From positions 1 through 63,102 of the forward strand of contig JAKIUC010000022.1 of the NCBI GenBank assembly GCA_021647785.1: DNA of 63,102 bases. The letters are read 5' to 3'. Every line of letters starts with the position of its first letter. Position 1 is the first letter of the stretch. The DNA is from Melioribacteraceae bacterium (GTDB taxonomy: Bacteria; Bacteroidota; Ignavibacteria; Ignavibacteriales; Melioribacteraceae). The notes beneath the pieces are model-generated. The model saw only the letters and a list, made by a program, of their open reading frames with translations. It ran no database searches and was not told where the DNA came from. Below, piece after piece: positions 19,485-31,600 of the stretch. The translations under genes and the position numbers were made by a program.

Positions 19485-19547
19485 TATTGTCCCATATTGT
19501 ACAAGCCGAATGTACAAAAGAAAGAAGCAAAAATAGTATTTTAGGTT

Positions 19548-22013
19548 TTAACTGCTACTCTGCGGGTCCATATCAATTATTGGTTTAATGTCACTGAACT
19601 TTGAGCGTTGGTTATATTCAATGAATGATTCCAGCACCGCATTGCGTAAGTACTTCCCGCTTGGGTCAATCGATTTTTGACTCTTAATCAAAATCTTAAA
19701 TCTATATTTCCCTTTTATCCGTGCTATCATTGCTGGTTGTGGAACTGAGATTGAAAGAGATGCTTTTTTCTTTATCAAGAAATTATAAAAATCATTTAAT
19801 GCTCCGCGTGCTTTATACTCGCTATCATCTTTTGTTTCAACTGTGCAAATTCTTGTGAATGGAGGGTATCCGTTCTCCTCACGCAATTTAATTTCATTTT
19901 TATAAAATCCGTGATAATCGTTTGCCAAAACTTTTTGGAGTACAAAATGGGATTTGTTTTGAGTTTGAATTATCACCTCACCCTCTATTACACTGCGTCC
20001 TGCTCTACCGGAGACTTGAGTAAGCAATTGAAATGTGCGTTCATCTGCCCTAAAATCTGGAATCCACAAAGTAGTTTCAGCAGAAATAACACCAACAAGA
20101 GTTACGTTTGAAAAATCTAATCCCTTTGCAACTATTTGAGTTCCCACAAGAATTTGTGTTTCGCCACTTTTAAAACGATTTAGAATTTCTCCAAGTCTCC
20201 CTTTTCTATTAAGCGTATCAGAATCAATTCTTTCAATCTTGGCATCAGGAAAGTTATAAAGGAGTTCATCTTCAACACGCTGAGTGCCGGTTCCAAAAAA
20301 CTTTAGAGACAATGAACCGCACTTAACACACGCTTTCGGAACTGTTTTTTTATTTCCACAATAGTGGCATTGGAGTAAGTTTTTATTAATATGATGCACC
20401 ATTGATACAGAACAATTATCACACATCTCTATTTCACCACAATCCTCGCAGTAAATTTGTGTTGCAAACCCACGTCTGTTTTGAAGAATAATTACAGATT
20501 CATTTTTTTGCAGGCGGTCATTAATTTTATTAACTAATATTGTTGAAAATGCTCCATCCATCTTTTTAGTCTTCTGTTCAAACGAGATATCAACAAGGCT
20601 AACGCTTGGAAGTTTTGCATCATCAATTCTATCTTTTAATTCGAGCAATTCATATTTATGACTAATTGCGTTATACATACTTTCAATTGATGGCGTTGCA
20701 GAGCCAAGCAATATTGGGGCTTTATTCATATTAGCCTTTACTACTGCTGCATCTCGTGCATTATACTTTGGTACAATTTCATATTGTTTGTAGCTTGCAT
20801 CGTGTTCTTCATCAACTATTATTATTCCAATGTTTTTTAACGGAACAAAGAGAGCCGAGCGAGGACCAATAACCACGCGGTATTTTCCTTTTATAATTCC
20901 ACGCCACGCATCATAGCGTTCACCAAGCGACATACGGCTGTGCATTACTGTAATGGAATCACCAAGTTCATTATAAAACCGAGTTGTAATTTGCGGAGTA
21001 AGCGATATTTCCGGAACAAGCACAATTGCATTTCGCCCAATATCCAATGCTTTTCTAACAAGCTCAATATAGACTTGCGTTTTCCCACTTCCAGTAACAC
21101 CGTGCAGCAAATATGGCTTAAAAATTTTTGATGCAACATTTTTTGAAACCTTTTCAACAACCGCTTTTTGCTCGGTAGTTAGTTTTATCTTCTTTTTATC
21201 TTCTTCATAAGTTTCAATAAATTTTCGCTCAACTTCTTTCTGAAAAACATCTATCAAATCTTTTTTGAATAGCGAATTTACTGATGATTGATTTGCATTT
21301 GTCTTCTTCAATAACTGTGCTAATGGATATTCCTCTTCGGGAGCTGATAGCATCTCCATTAACAGAACTACTTGTTTTGTTGATCGCTTCTCTATTTCAG
21401 GTAATGCTGCGTAAACGTCATCAACATTTTTATTCAATTTAATATGTTTGATTTTTTTTATTTTAACTTTTGCATCTTCTATTTCATTTATAATTGATAC
21501 GGCTCCCTTTTTTTCAAGAGTGTTAAGAATGGAGTAGATTGATTTTTTCTTTGCCAATTTTTGAAGCATCGAAATTGTGTAGGTCTCTTTCTGACTTAGT
21601 AAATCCAGTACTTTTGCACGTGTTGAGTTTTTATTCTTTTCTTCTTTATAGAGAGAGAAACAGAAATTCATATCAGCAACTATTCTTTTCTTCGATTCAA
21701 CATCCAACCCATAGGGAACAGAGTTTCGTAGTGCCTCGCCAAGTGAACTTATATAATATTCACTAACCCACTCATAAAATTTCAATTCTTCTTTCCCGAA
21801 TATTGGAGTAGAATCGAGCAGATCACGAAGTGGTTTTATTTTGTGTTTTGTTTCAGCTTCTTCAATTAGATCAATCACAAATCCGGTAAGCGTTCTTTTT
21901 CCAAAAGGAACTACAACCCGCATCCCTACAAGGACTAACCCCTCAAATCCCTCTGGAATAGAATAGGTGAAAGCATTCCTAAACGGAAGTGGGAAGACTA
22001 CTTTAGCAAACAT
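19548..22013 (-). CDS. priA: Primosomal replication helicase PriA
   Basis: 821 residues from ATG at 22013 (start FAKVVFPLPFRNAFTYSIP, matching the family N-terminus; the open frame extends 59 residues further upstream but that part is repetitive non-coding sequence). Walker A HGVTGSGKTQVY, DEAH-type box VDEEHDASYK, eight zinc-binding cysteines between CEDCGEIEMCDNCS and CHYCGNKKTVPKACVKC, and helicase motif VSGRAGRS. Restarts stalled replication forks. Confidence 0.95.
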   Translation of the reverse strand: MFAKVVFPLPFRNAFTYSIPEGFEGLVLVGMRVVVPFGKRTLTGFVIDLIEEAETKHKIKPLRDLLDSTPIFGKEELKFYEWVSEYYISSLGEALRNSVPYGLDVESKKRIVADMNFCFSLYKEEKNKNSTRAKVLDLLSQKETYTISMLQKLAKKKSIYSILNTLEKKGAVSIINEIEDAKVKIKKIKHIKLNKNVDDVYAALPEIEKRSTKQVVLLMEMLSAPEEEYPLAQLLKKTNANQSSVNSLFKKDLIDVFQKEVERKFIETYEEDKKKIKLTTEQKAVVEKVSKNVASKIFKPYLLHGVTGSGKTQVYIELVRKALDIGRNAIVLVPEISLTPQITTRFYNELGDSITVMHSRMSLGERYDAWRGIIKGKYRVVIGPRSALFVPLKNIGIIIVDEEHDASYKQYEIVPKYNARDAAVVKANMNKAPILLGSATPSIESMYNAISHKYELLELKDRIDDAKLPSVSLVDISFEQKTKKMDGAFSTILVNKINDRLQKNESVIILQNRRGFATQIYCEDCGEIEMCDNCSVSMVHHINKNLLQCHYCGNKKTVPKACVKCGSLSLKFFGTGTQRVEDELLYNFPDAKIERIDSDTLNRKGRLGEILNRFKSGETQILVGTQIVAKGLDFSNVTLVGVISAETTLWIPDFRADERTFQLLTQVSGRAGRSVIEGEVIIQTQNKSHFVLQKVLANDYHGFYKNEIKLREENGYPPFTRICTVETKDDSEYKARGALNDFYNFLIKKKASLSISVPQPAMIARIKGKYRFKILIKSQKSIDPSGKYLRNAVLESFIEYNQRSKFSDIKPIIDMDPQSSS

Positions 22014-22029
22014 GATATACGGCAAATGT

Positions 22030-22267
22030 GAAATGTGAAATGTGAAAAAAAGACTTTCGTCTTTGGTGGTGTGGAGCGAAAATCGTAAGTCGTGAATTGT
22101 GAAATGGAAGACCAGTATTCTATACACAACCAAAATTGGTTCTCGGAGCGAAGCTTCGATTTGGTTGTTATATGCCGACAACTTTCGCATTTAAATTTCC
22201 GACCTGTTCCGCCTGCCCTGAGTTTTTTTTCGGGGTTTTCGGAAAAACCACTTTGTTGTCGGTATAA
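22030..22267. repeat. Cluster of short repeats and nested palindromes upstream of priA
   Basis: 22024-22042 holds AAATGTG repeats, followed by the hairpin AAAGACTTTCGTCTTT. The segment from TATACACAAC (22122) to TTGTCGGTATA (22267) is an inverted-repeat element whose outer arms are ATATGCCGACAA and TTGTCGGTATA. Two different palindromes are inserted within it: AAATTGGTTCTCGGAGCGAAGCTTCGATTT-like (about 22132-22160) and a CCTGTTCCGCC...GGGG insert (about 22204-22236). The same element, with other inserts, lies at 59366-59450. No gene is present here. Confidence 0.6.
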
Positions 22268-22356
22268 ATCAGTTTTAAAAAGAAAAACTACATTGTACAA
22301 ACCATCAGCAAGTATCCAGCATCCAGCATCCAGCTTCAATATTTTTGAGGATTGCT

Positions 22357-23415
22357 TCACAATACTGCTGGCTCTGTTAGTGTTAATGTTTGATTAAGAA
22401 CATTCAGTTCAGAATTAATTCCAAATGGAATTGTGTATTTGTTTTCGACATGTCCGAATGATAACCCATAAATAACAGGTACTCCCAAATTGTAAAGTTT
22501 ATTATATAGAACCTCTTTTAACGAAAGCGTTTCTTCTCCTTTTGCAGAGCCAATTTTTGCATCACACTTTCTAAATATTCCAAGTGCAATTCCAGCAACT
22601 TCTTCAAGTTTTCCTGCTTGGTAAAGGTGTGTTAACATTCTATCAATTCTGTATGGCTTCTCATCTATCTCTTCGAGGTAAAGAATTTTACCTTTGTAGT
22701 CAACATCATAAGGAGTTCCAAGAAAAGTTACTACAATACTAAGGTTTCCCCCAATCAATTCACCCTTAGCTTTACCTTCGCGAATTGTGTAAATATCAAA
22801 ATCGCTTCCTCTATCGCTATCATCTGCTGGTGTAAAAATAGTTTTCGCCTCCGGATTCATAATTGTTTTAACAAGATTATCAACAGAGAATTTATTAAAT
22901 GTTGAGGTTGCAACTGGTCCGTGAAATGTAACCAATCCGGTTTGTGAGTAGATTGCGTAGTGCAGTGCTGTGATATCGCTATACCCAACAAGAACTTTGG
23001 GGTTTGATTTAATAACATCGTAGTTAATTTGTCTAAGCATTCTCGCAACACCATATCCGCCACGCACACAAAAAATTCCATCAACTTTATCATTTTCAAA
23101 CATATGATTTAAATCATTTGCTCGCACGTCATCTTTTCCTGCAAGGTAGCCATACTTTTCATGGATGTTCTTTGTGTAGTAGGGCTTTAATCCAAGTAGT
23201 TCAATATTCTCAATTGCTTCTTTTAAGTTATCATCTGAAATATACCCAGCAGGAGCAATAAGCCCAACCGTATCTCCTTTATGTAAACGTGTTGGTTTAA
23301 TTTTAGGAAGAACATCGGTTCTATTTGGTCTATTTCCATAAACATCACTTAATCCAGTGATAGCTGCTGTGCCAGTCAGCAAAGTGCTATTTCTAATAAA
23401 AGTACGTCTTTTCAT
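22357..23415 (-). CDS. LD-carboxypeptidase, peptidase S66, Tat-exported
   Basis: 352 residues. The N-terminus KRRTFIRNSTLLTGTAAITG is a twin-arginine signal. The catalytic serine is in VLVGYSDITALHYA, and the C-terminal His region is in YGLSFGHVENKYTIPFG. Family members cut the L,D bond of murein tetrapeptides in recycling. Export by Tat implies a periplasmic rather than cytoplasmic enzyme here. Single gene between priA and purB. Confidence 0.9.
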   Translation of the reverse strand: MKRRTFIRNSTLLTGTAAITGLSDVYGNRPNRTDVLPKIKPTRLHKGDTVGLIAPAGYISDDNLKEAIENIELLGLKPYYTKNIHEKYGYLAGKDDVRANDLNHMFENDKVDGIFCVRGGYGVARMLRQINYDVIKSNPKVLVGYSDITALHYAIYSQTGLVTFHGPVATSTFNKFSVDNLVKTIMNPEAKTIFTPADDSDRGSDFDIYTIREGKAKGELIGGNLSIVVTFLGTPYDVDYKGKILYLEEIDEKPYRIDRMLTHLYQAGKLEEVAGIALGIFRKCDAKIGSAKGEETLSLKEVLYNKLYNLGVPVIYGLSFGHVENKYTIPFGINSELNVLNQTLTLTEPAVL

Positions 23416-23714
23416 ATTTTCATCTACAACTATCCGAAATAAAGGGGAACAAAAAATTCTTGTCTTTGCATTCTAATCAACAACAGGGGTAAACACTTTG
23501 AGTTTTTTACTTCACCCAAAATAACAATAAACCATTTGGGAATCCATATCTTTGAGGCAGACCTTTGAGTAATCTGTGTTCTAAAACCGACTACCAAATC
23601 GTGGCAAGGCTAATAGCAAAAGGTTCTTTCTCTAAAGTTTTTAGTAAATTTAAATATCTAATTAAAATTAATTTACAATTCAACTCACAAATAATTCAAC
23701 AAAGGTTAAGTAGT

Positions 23715-25139
23715 ATGGATAAGATTACTAATGTGTTAGCTGAACGATATGCTTCTGAAGGGATGAAAAACATTTGGTCGCCAGAAGGAAGAATTGTTCT
23801 TGAAAGGGAGTGGTGGATTGCTGTTATGAAAGCCCAGAGCGAACTTGGACTTGACATACCCCCCGAAGCTATTGCACGTTACGAAAAAGTAAAAAAGAAT
23901 GTAAACTTAGATTCGATAGATAGACGTGAACGCATTAGCAGACACGATGTAAAAGCGCGCATAGAGGAGTTCTGCGAGTTGGCGGGCTATGAGCATATCC
24001 ACAAAGGAATGACAAGCCGAGACTTAACTGAAAATGTTGAACAACTTCAAGTCTATCGTGGTTTGAAATTATTATTGGAAAAAAGTATAACCGTTTTAGT
24101 ACGAATTTCAGAAAAAGCAGAAAAATATTCTGATTTGATTATTGCAGCACGTACGCACAATGTGGCTGCACAACCAACCACACTTGGAAGACGCCTTGCA
24201 ATGTTTGGCGAAGAAATTTTGTTTGGTGTAAACCAGCTTCAATCGTTAATTAATAATTATCCTGTTCGCGGATTAAAAGGTGCTGTGGGAACTCAAGTTG
24301 ATCAGCTCACACTTTTTAATAATGATGCAGCGAAAGTAAAAGAGCTTGAAGAAAAACTAATTAAACATCTTGGAATTAATAAATCGCTCCACACGGTTGG
24401 GCAAGTTTATCCACGCAGTATCGATTTTTCGGTAGTCTCCACTCTATTTACTCTTGGAAGTGGAATGAGCAGTTTTGCAACAACCCTGCGAATAATGGCA
24501 GGGAACGAAACAGTATCCGAAGGGTTTGCAAAAGAACAAACTGGCTCCTCTGCAATGCCGCATAAAATGAATAGTCGTTCAAGCGAAAGAATAAATGGAT
24601 TCCAAAATATACTTGCTGGATATGTTACAATGACAAGCAGCATTTCTGGCAACCAATGGAACGAAGGAGATGTTTCGTGCTCTGTTGTTCGTCGTGTTGC
24701 ATTACCGGATAGCTTCTATGCAATTGATGGAATGATAGAAACATTCCTAACAATAATTGAACAGATGGAAGTTTTTGAATCAGTTATAGAAAAAGAGAAT
24801 AAGCACTACTTTCCGTTTTTATCTTCAACAACATTTTTAATGGAAGCAATTAAAAAAGGAATACCGAGAGAGCAAGCTCATGAGGCAATTAAAGAGCATG
24901 CTGTTGCTACTGTTAGAGATATGCGAAATGGTAAAATTACAAAAAACGATTTATTAGAGAGATTAGCAAATGATGGAAGATTGAATTTATCGATAGATGA
25001 ACTACAAGAGATAATGTTGAACGCTGATAAATTAATTGGAAATGCAAAAGAACAGATTAAAATATTTGTTGAACAAGTTGATGTTTATAAAGAGAAATTT
25101 CCAAATGCAAAAGACTATAAACCTGGGGCTATTTTATAA
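23715..25139 (+). CDS. purB: Adenylosuccinate lyase
   Basis: 474 residues from ATG 23715 (MDKITNVLAERYASEGMKNI), preceded by AAAGG. An upstream in-frame extension to 23565 is probably untranslated leader. The fumarase/aspartase signature is in AKEQTGSSAMPHKMNSRSSE (the flexible catalytic-serine loop), with TSRDLTENVEQ and ARTHNVAAQPTTLGRR upstream. Catalyses two steps of purine synthesis. Followed by a 15-bp perfect inverted repeat. Confidence 0.96.
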   Translation: MDKITNVLAERYASEGMKNIWSPEGRIVLEREWWIAVMKAQSELGLDIPPEAIARYEKVKKNVNLDSIDRRERISRHDVKARIEEFCELAGYEHIHKGMTSRDLTENVEQLQVYRGLKLLLEKSITVLVRISEKAEKYSDLIIAARTHNVAAQPTTLGRRLAMFGEEILFGVNQLQSLINNYPVRGLKGAVGTQVDQLTLFNNDAAKVKELEEKLIKHLGINKSLHTVGQVYPRSIDFSVVSTLFTLGSGMSSFATTLRIMAGNETVSEGFAKEQTGSSAMPHKMNSRSSERINGFQNILAGYVTMTSSISGNQWNEGDVSCSVVRRVALPDSFYAIDGMIETFLTIIEQMEVFESVIEKENKHYFPFLSSTTFLMEAIKKGIPREQAHEAIKEHAVATVRDMRNGKITKNDLLERLANDGRLNLSIDELQEIMLNADKLIGNAKEQIKIFVEQVDVYKEKFPNAKDYKPGAIL

Positions 25140-25175
25140 CAGCAAAATATATTCTACACCTTTGAGATTGATAAA

Positions 25176-25270
25176 AAAAGCCCAACTTTTCAGAATTCTC
25201 AGCAGTTTTTAAGTTGTTAAAATGTTAAACTGAAAATAAGCGTACCAAACAAAGCAAAAGTTGGGCTTTT
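25176..25270. repeat. 95-bp inverted-repeat element after purB
   Basis: Perfect 15-bp arms AAAAGCCCAACTTTT (25176-25190) and AAAAGTTGGGCTTTT (25256-25270). An inner inverted pair CAGTTT...AAACTG lies in the loop. The arms are too far apart for a classic terminator hairpin, and the nested palindrome resembles the other MITE-like inserts in this window. It could still end purB transcription. Confidence 0.6.
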
Positions 25271-25611
25271 CGTCCCGCACGAGAGTGATTGAATTTTGCT
25301 AAATTATTTATGCAACGGTATCCGATGCAAGAGCCGTACCGGCTTTAAGGAGAACTTAGCCTAATTAATCTACCCTCTAAAATTCATATGGCGGTAAACC
25401 GCAAGGCTGAGGCAAAGGCGAAGAAAAGAAAAATATAATGTTTTTTACCCTTACAATTTCTTTACAAAAAAAACAAGGATTTAGTCGTCAATACTATTAT
25501 ATATCCGCAAGACTAAACACTTAATCTTTTTATTCGACAATAGATTTGTTAAAAATAAATAATTGCGTTAAGTTCATTCAGTGCGAATTAAATATTTAAG
25601 AGGTTTATTAA
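25271..25611. other. 341-bp leader region of the giant surface-protein gene
   Basis: No gene seen. 25312-25440 is richer in G and C than its surroundings, with complementary blocks such as ACGGTATCCGATG / GCCGTACCGGC and GGCGGTAAACCGCAAGGC. It might be a structured RNA or a degraded insertion. I could not match it to a known riboswitch class. The promoter and ribosome-binding site (AAGAGG, 25598) for the gene at 25612 follow. Confidence 0.35.
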
Positions 25612-28600
25612 ATGATAAATAAATTTTTACTCACACTACTTTTTTTTCTGTTTTCACTTACCTTAACTGCACAAACCATTTTTGTAGTGCCTCAGGGGTA
25701 TAACTCTTCAGGAACAAGTTTAAGTTTAAAGATCCTTTTTCATCCCGATAGTTTAATTGTTCTCTCTTGGAATGGAGATATAAATTCGCAGAATGTAAAA
25801 ATAAAAGTAGGCACAACTTCCGGAAACTATAATCTTACGAACTCCTCCTTTCCAATGAATGTAAATGGAGTACCTGTTGGAGGTGGTGCATATATTCAAA
25901 GTTTCAAAGGGAGCAGTACTGGGCTATCAACAGGGCGGTATTATGGAATTTTAACAAGCTCTACTGCTGATAATATTAATGATATAATAAACGATTCGGG
26001 CAAAGAATATTCCAATGAATTTCAATTTGTGGTTACCGCAACTTCTGGTGCTGTTGCTTCATCCCCCATTGGTACAATTTTAGAATCAACCCCTACATTT
26101 AGATGGAGCAGTGTTCCGGGTGTTGTATCATATTGGTTATTGGTTTCAAGCACACCTTTTGAAGTAAAAACGGATGATGATGGAAACCTAAAAATTGAAG
26201 GTGCAAATCTAATTTGGAATTATACTACCAATGAAACTTCGGCACAGTATGGTGATGTAAATCCTCTGAACCCTTATGATAACGGTGTGCCAGCCCCTTT
26301 GTTCCCGAGTGAAACTTATAATTATGTAATTCTAAATTTATATGAAGAGAACAATCCAATATACGCAAGCCCGGTAATTTCCGGAATTAATGCTTTTGTT
26401 TTTGAGAGCGATCAATCTAATTTTCCAGTTCCCGATTTATTAACACCGGCAAACAACTCTACTTTTGATAACGAAGCAACAATCACATTTACTTGGGAAG
26501 ATGTTGATTGGGCAGTTGGTTATTCATTCCATCTTTTTGAGAGAGTAACTTCTTTTGGCGGAAATGAACAGACTATCGATATTCCAATATACTCTGCCAC
26601 AACAACAAATAATTTGATTGACTTTGCTGCAAAATCGAAATTGAATAAGGGAACTTATGTTTGGTTTGTAATACCGAGTAACTCACAGGGTGCTGGTTCG
26701 GTAAGTGAAACTTTTGAATTCTTTTACAATAAAATACTTGGTGTGTTTAGGTTACAAGCCTACTCAACTTTAGATAATTCTGGTTTGTTAAATTATGAGG
26801 GAAGGGCTATTGCAGTTGTTGATGGTGTAACACCGGCAAATCCCTATTTGGTTTCCGATGCACAGACTTATACTGATAGCATTGCCCTTGGAACCTATCA
26901 GTTTGTTGGAAGTAAAACTGGTTTTCAGGATGCAACACTTTCAGTTGCAATTGATGAAAACGCAACAGCAAGCAACCCACAATTGATCCGATTCCCTTTA
27001 ACCCCACTACCTGCAACGTTTTCCGGAACAGTTTCAGAAGATGGAAGCAGTCTGCCACTTGCAAATACTTTGGTCGAGATTATTAATAATGCAACAAGTG
27101 TAAAAAAATCGGCTTTAACAAATTCAAACGGAATTTATAGTTTAAGCACAACAATTGGGCAATATACTTTAAGAGTTAGTAAAGCCGGTTATATTTCTGC
27201 TGATGAGCAGACTATAAATGCAGCAAGCGGACAAATAAATATTTCCACAATATATTTAGTAAAAGATGAAGTCTCGGTTTCAGGTAAGATTAGCAATACT
27301 ACTGGGCAGCCTATCCAGCTTGCAAGTGTAACAGCTACAAAGGGAAACACTACTCAGCAAAAGAATTCTTCGAGTGACGGCAGTTACAATTTTGTTTTAT
27401 CATCGGGTAATTGGATAATTGATGTAAACAAGACTGGGTTTATAAGCCCAACACCTCTAAGTATTAGTTTATCAACTAATGATAACTTACAAAACCAAAA
27501 TTTAATTTTAATTCCAAGAGCAAACCAAGTTTCTGGTGTTGTTAGTAAGGTAATTAAAAACAGTGATGGCAGCATTTCAAAAATCCCATATAATGAAATA
27601 TTAGTAACTGCTGACCCAACTATTGGAACTCCGATAACCGAAAACACAAATTCTTCCGGTAACTTTACTTTCAGTTTGCCGCAAGAGACTTACACATTTT
27701 CGGTATCTAAAAATGGATATACAGCTTCAGAACCTTTGCAGCTAACTTTAGGCATTGGTCAAACAATAGATAATCTGTTGTTTGATTTAACTCCAAACCC
27801 AGCTTCGGTTTCTGGAAAAATAACTACAACAAGTGGTGGTGCAGCAGATGGAGTGAAGGTTGAGGTCTTTGGAGTAGCATCTACCCAAAGTGATTTGAAT
27901 GGACTTTACACCCTTAGTCTTCCGGAGGGAACTCACGAAATATCAGTTTCAAAATCGGGTTTTATTCCTCCTGTTTCTCAAACGCTTTCGTTAGACCCTG
28001 GAGATAATTTAACAGGAATAAATTTTGAACTCTCTCCCAATGCTGGTGTTATTTCTGGTAAAATCAGTAGTTCAGGTGTTGCACTATCAGGAGCTTTGGT
28101 TAAAGCTGTTTCCGGAGGAATGGAGTTGTTAATCAATTCTGATGTTGATGGAAACTATTCATTCAACGTACAGCCAAATGCTTGGGATATTTCTGTTTCA
28201 AAGAGCGGATTTATTACATCCTCCTCAAGCTCAATAAACATAGGGGCAGGACAGCAAAGTTCAAACAATGATTTTAGTCTTGTTCAAAACATAGCAACAG
28301 TAAGTGGTATTGTAAAAGTGAGTGGAAATCCTGAAAGAAATGTTGCAGTATCAATCTATAACAAAGCAACAAATGTATTAGTGATAAATACGGTTACGGA
28401 TGTTGGTGGTCAATTTATTGCATCGCTTGAAGCAAATATTGAATATAAAATTGAAGTATCAAAAAGTGGATATTCATCAAGCACAGAGAGCACTTCAGCG
28501 TTATCTCCCGGGAGTAGTACGTTAATAAATTTTGAAATTCTTGAAAACCCATCATCCTTTAGCGGAAAAATAATTTCAAACAATAACGATGTAATTAAAG

Positions 28601-31600
28601 ATGCAATTCTTAATGTACATCAAGCAAATGGAAGCATTGTACAAACTCTTTTATCAAATGATAATGGTGAATATAGTGTGGGCTTGGCTTCGGGTGATTA
28701 TAAGGTCGTTGTTAGTAAAGCTGGTTATCGTTCTGATAGTTCAGATGTTTCTTTAAGTGTTGGGCAGAATTTGCAGAATATTGATTTGACGTTAAACGAA
28801 AATTTTGCAATAATTACTGGAACCGTTACGGCTGCTGGAGTTGGATTAGATGATGTACTCGTAAATTTAATTTCTCCAATTGGTGGAAAATCGAAATACA
28901 CGTTGGGCGATGGTACATTTCTAATTAATAAATTAGTTGGTTCTGCATATCAAATATCTTTCTCTAAAGCTGGATATTCCGATACTACCATTGCAGATTA
29001 TGAAATTTTGGATGGAGAATCTAAAATTTTTAATATCTCGTTAGAAATACTAAACGGAAAAATTGTCGGAAAAATTTTAACTTCAAGCGGCTCGCCTGTT
29101 AATGATGCAACAGTAAAAGCAATTTTAGATAATGGCAGCGAATATAATAGCTCCTCCAATGCAAATGGAGAATATACAATACCATCACTAAAGTCGGGCA
29201 ATTATAAAGTCTCTGCTTCCAAAACAAATTACCGAACTGCTTTGGAGGTTTCTGTTACAATATCACCCTCAAGTTTAAATGCTGTGGCTGATGTAAATGA
29301 TTTAAAAGAAAACATCGCTCTCCTTTCAGGGGTTGCGAAAGATAGCGGCACATCCGAAACGCTGCTTGGTGTATCAATCCATTTAATTGGAGCAAACGAT
29401 TCTTACTCGGTTACATCTAATAATTTAGGGGAATATCAAATTCCAAATATTGCTCCTGGTGATTATACATTAACCGGAACTTTAGATAACTATTCAACAA
29501 GCACAACTACTATTTCAATATTAGAAAGTACTTCAACAATTTCAAAAGATATTCTGCTTGCAAAAAACTCCGGAAGTATAACTGGCAAAGTTGTTAACCA
29601 ATTTAATGAGGCTTTAACAATTTCAGCAAATGTAATAGCAAGTTCACAAACAAATATGTTTACGGTTCAAACTGGAAATGATGGAGTGTTCGCTTTTACC
29701 GAAGTGCCTCCGGATACTTATATTGTTAAAACCGATATATACGCTGATGGATATATAAATGGTGAGATTTCAAATATTATAGTTACTGCAAATGCTCAAA
29801 CGGATGTTGGAAATTTAACAGTTAATGTGAACACCTCAAAAATAGTTGGTAATGTAGGAACTGATAATGCTACTATTACATTATCAGATAATGGGAACGT
29901 AATTGGTGTTAAGCAATCTTCTGTAAACGGAGATTATAATTTTAACTTTCTATCTGATGGAAGTTATGTTGTGAAACCAGCAAAGAATGGTTTTATCTTT
30001 ACACCAACTTCAAAATCAATAACACTTGGTGTAAATGATGAGAAGATAGTTGACTTTACATCTGTTTCCAGTATTGGCGATATTGTTGTTTCTGTTGAGG
30101 ATGAAAGTAACCAGCCTCTTTCTCAAGTAAGTATTTCACTTGTAAACGCTGATACAAATTATGTTAAAAGTGGAACAACAAATGCTCTTGGAATTGCAGA
30201 GTTTTTAGATATTCCATCAGACACATATATTTTAACTCCCTCCCTTGCTAACTATACGCCTTCTCCTCTTAATAAATCAGTAACACTAAGTAGTTCCGAT
30301 TCGTTAAATGTTAATTTTACTTTAACAAAAAATGAAGCAAAAATGAGTGGAACCGTTTTCAAGTTAGTTGCTGGTGGTACTAATACAACACTCGGAAATG
30401 TAATAATAAGTGCCAAGAGTAAAGATGCAGGAAACAGAATAAGCAGTGAGGTTTATAGAACTTTAAGCGATTCTTTAACTGGAAAATATGAGCTTGATAA
30501 TCTTCCAAAAAAAGAATTTACAATAACAGCCTCGCGTATTGGGTTTGAATCTCAGAGCGTTCATATAAATTTTGCAGATAATATTAATGTTACTCAAGAT
30601 TATGTTTTAACACCTTCAATTGTAAACCTAAATGGAAAAGTAATTTCAAAAAATATTGAAGATGTAGATAATCTTTCATTAAAAGCAGTCTCATCGTATG
30701 GTGAATTTTATTCTACAACAAATTCAAATGGAAATTATACTTTCTCGGAACTTCCAATTGATGCAGCAGAAAACGATACTACACTTTATCAAATATCTTT
30801 AACAGATGATAATTTGATTTTAACAAAACTGGTAGTAGTTCCTGGTTCAGAAATTAATTCTACAATTACTCTGCCCGATTTTCTCCTGCCAAGTGGTCAA
30901 CTGAAGTTTACAATTACTGATTGCGATGAACCACTTAGTGGTGTTGAGGTTACTTTGTTAAACCCAAATGGCACAACACTTAAAAAGACCACGGAAGCTG
31001 ATGGAGAATTTTATTCGAGCAACAAATTATTTGCCGGAACCTATAATTTGAATTTAACAAAAGACCAATACCTCACACCAGATAACCAAAGTTTGAATTT
31101 CACTTTAGAGAGTGATACATCAACCCTTTCTGCCACTGTGAATATGCCGTTTAGATTTATTCCGGTTAGCGAAGTACTTGCAAATGCTGAGACTGAAATT
31201 AATGTTTATTATAAAACTTGTACACAGAATAATTTTGCAGGAGTTTTGTTTTATAAAATAGCTTCCCAATCTTTATTTACCGAAGTTGCAATGACGAGAG
31301 GGGATACGAGTTTAACAGCATTTATTCCAGCATTAAATGTTATAGAGGAAATTACATATTACACCCAAGTTGAGTTTGATTCCATAAAATATAGTTCAGC
31401 AGAGTATAAAATAACTCCTAAAGCTGCTGGTATTTTGGAAACATTAAGTCTTACTCCGGAATTGAATAATACAACTTTGCGAGTTGGAGATAATTATTCC
31501 ATAACGCTTTTAATTAGAGATGGCTTGCAGGAAACGTTATCTGATAAATTTAAAGGTGTAAATCCAGTAGGAGAAATTATTTGGGATTCACCGAGTGAAG

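Noticed and set aside
22014-22190. 59-residue N-terminal extension of PriA
   Set aside because: The translation is repeat-derived (FHFTIHDLRF, FTFHISHL), and the conserved PriA start FAKVVFPLPF begins at the ATG at 22013.
23565-23714. 50-residue N-terminal extension of adenylosuccinate lyase
   Set aside because: Not conserved in the family; the ATG at 23715 has a purine-rich site and the normal start.
25312-25440. Riboswitch (c-di-GMP, glycine or cobalamin type) before the giant gene
   Set aside because: Some complementary blocks exist, but no conserved core of those classes could be found by eye.
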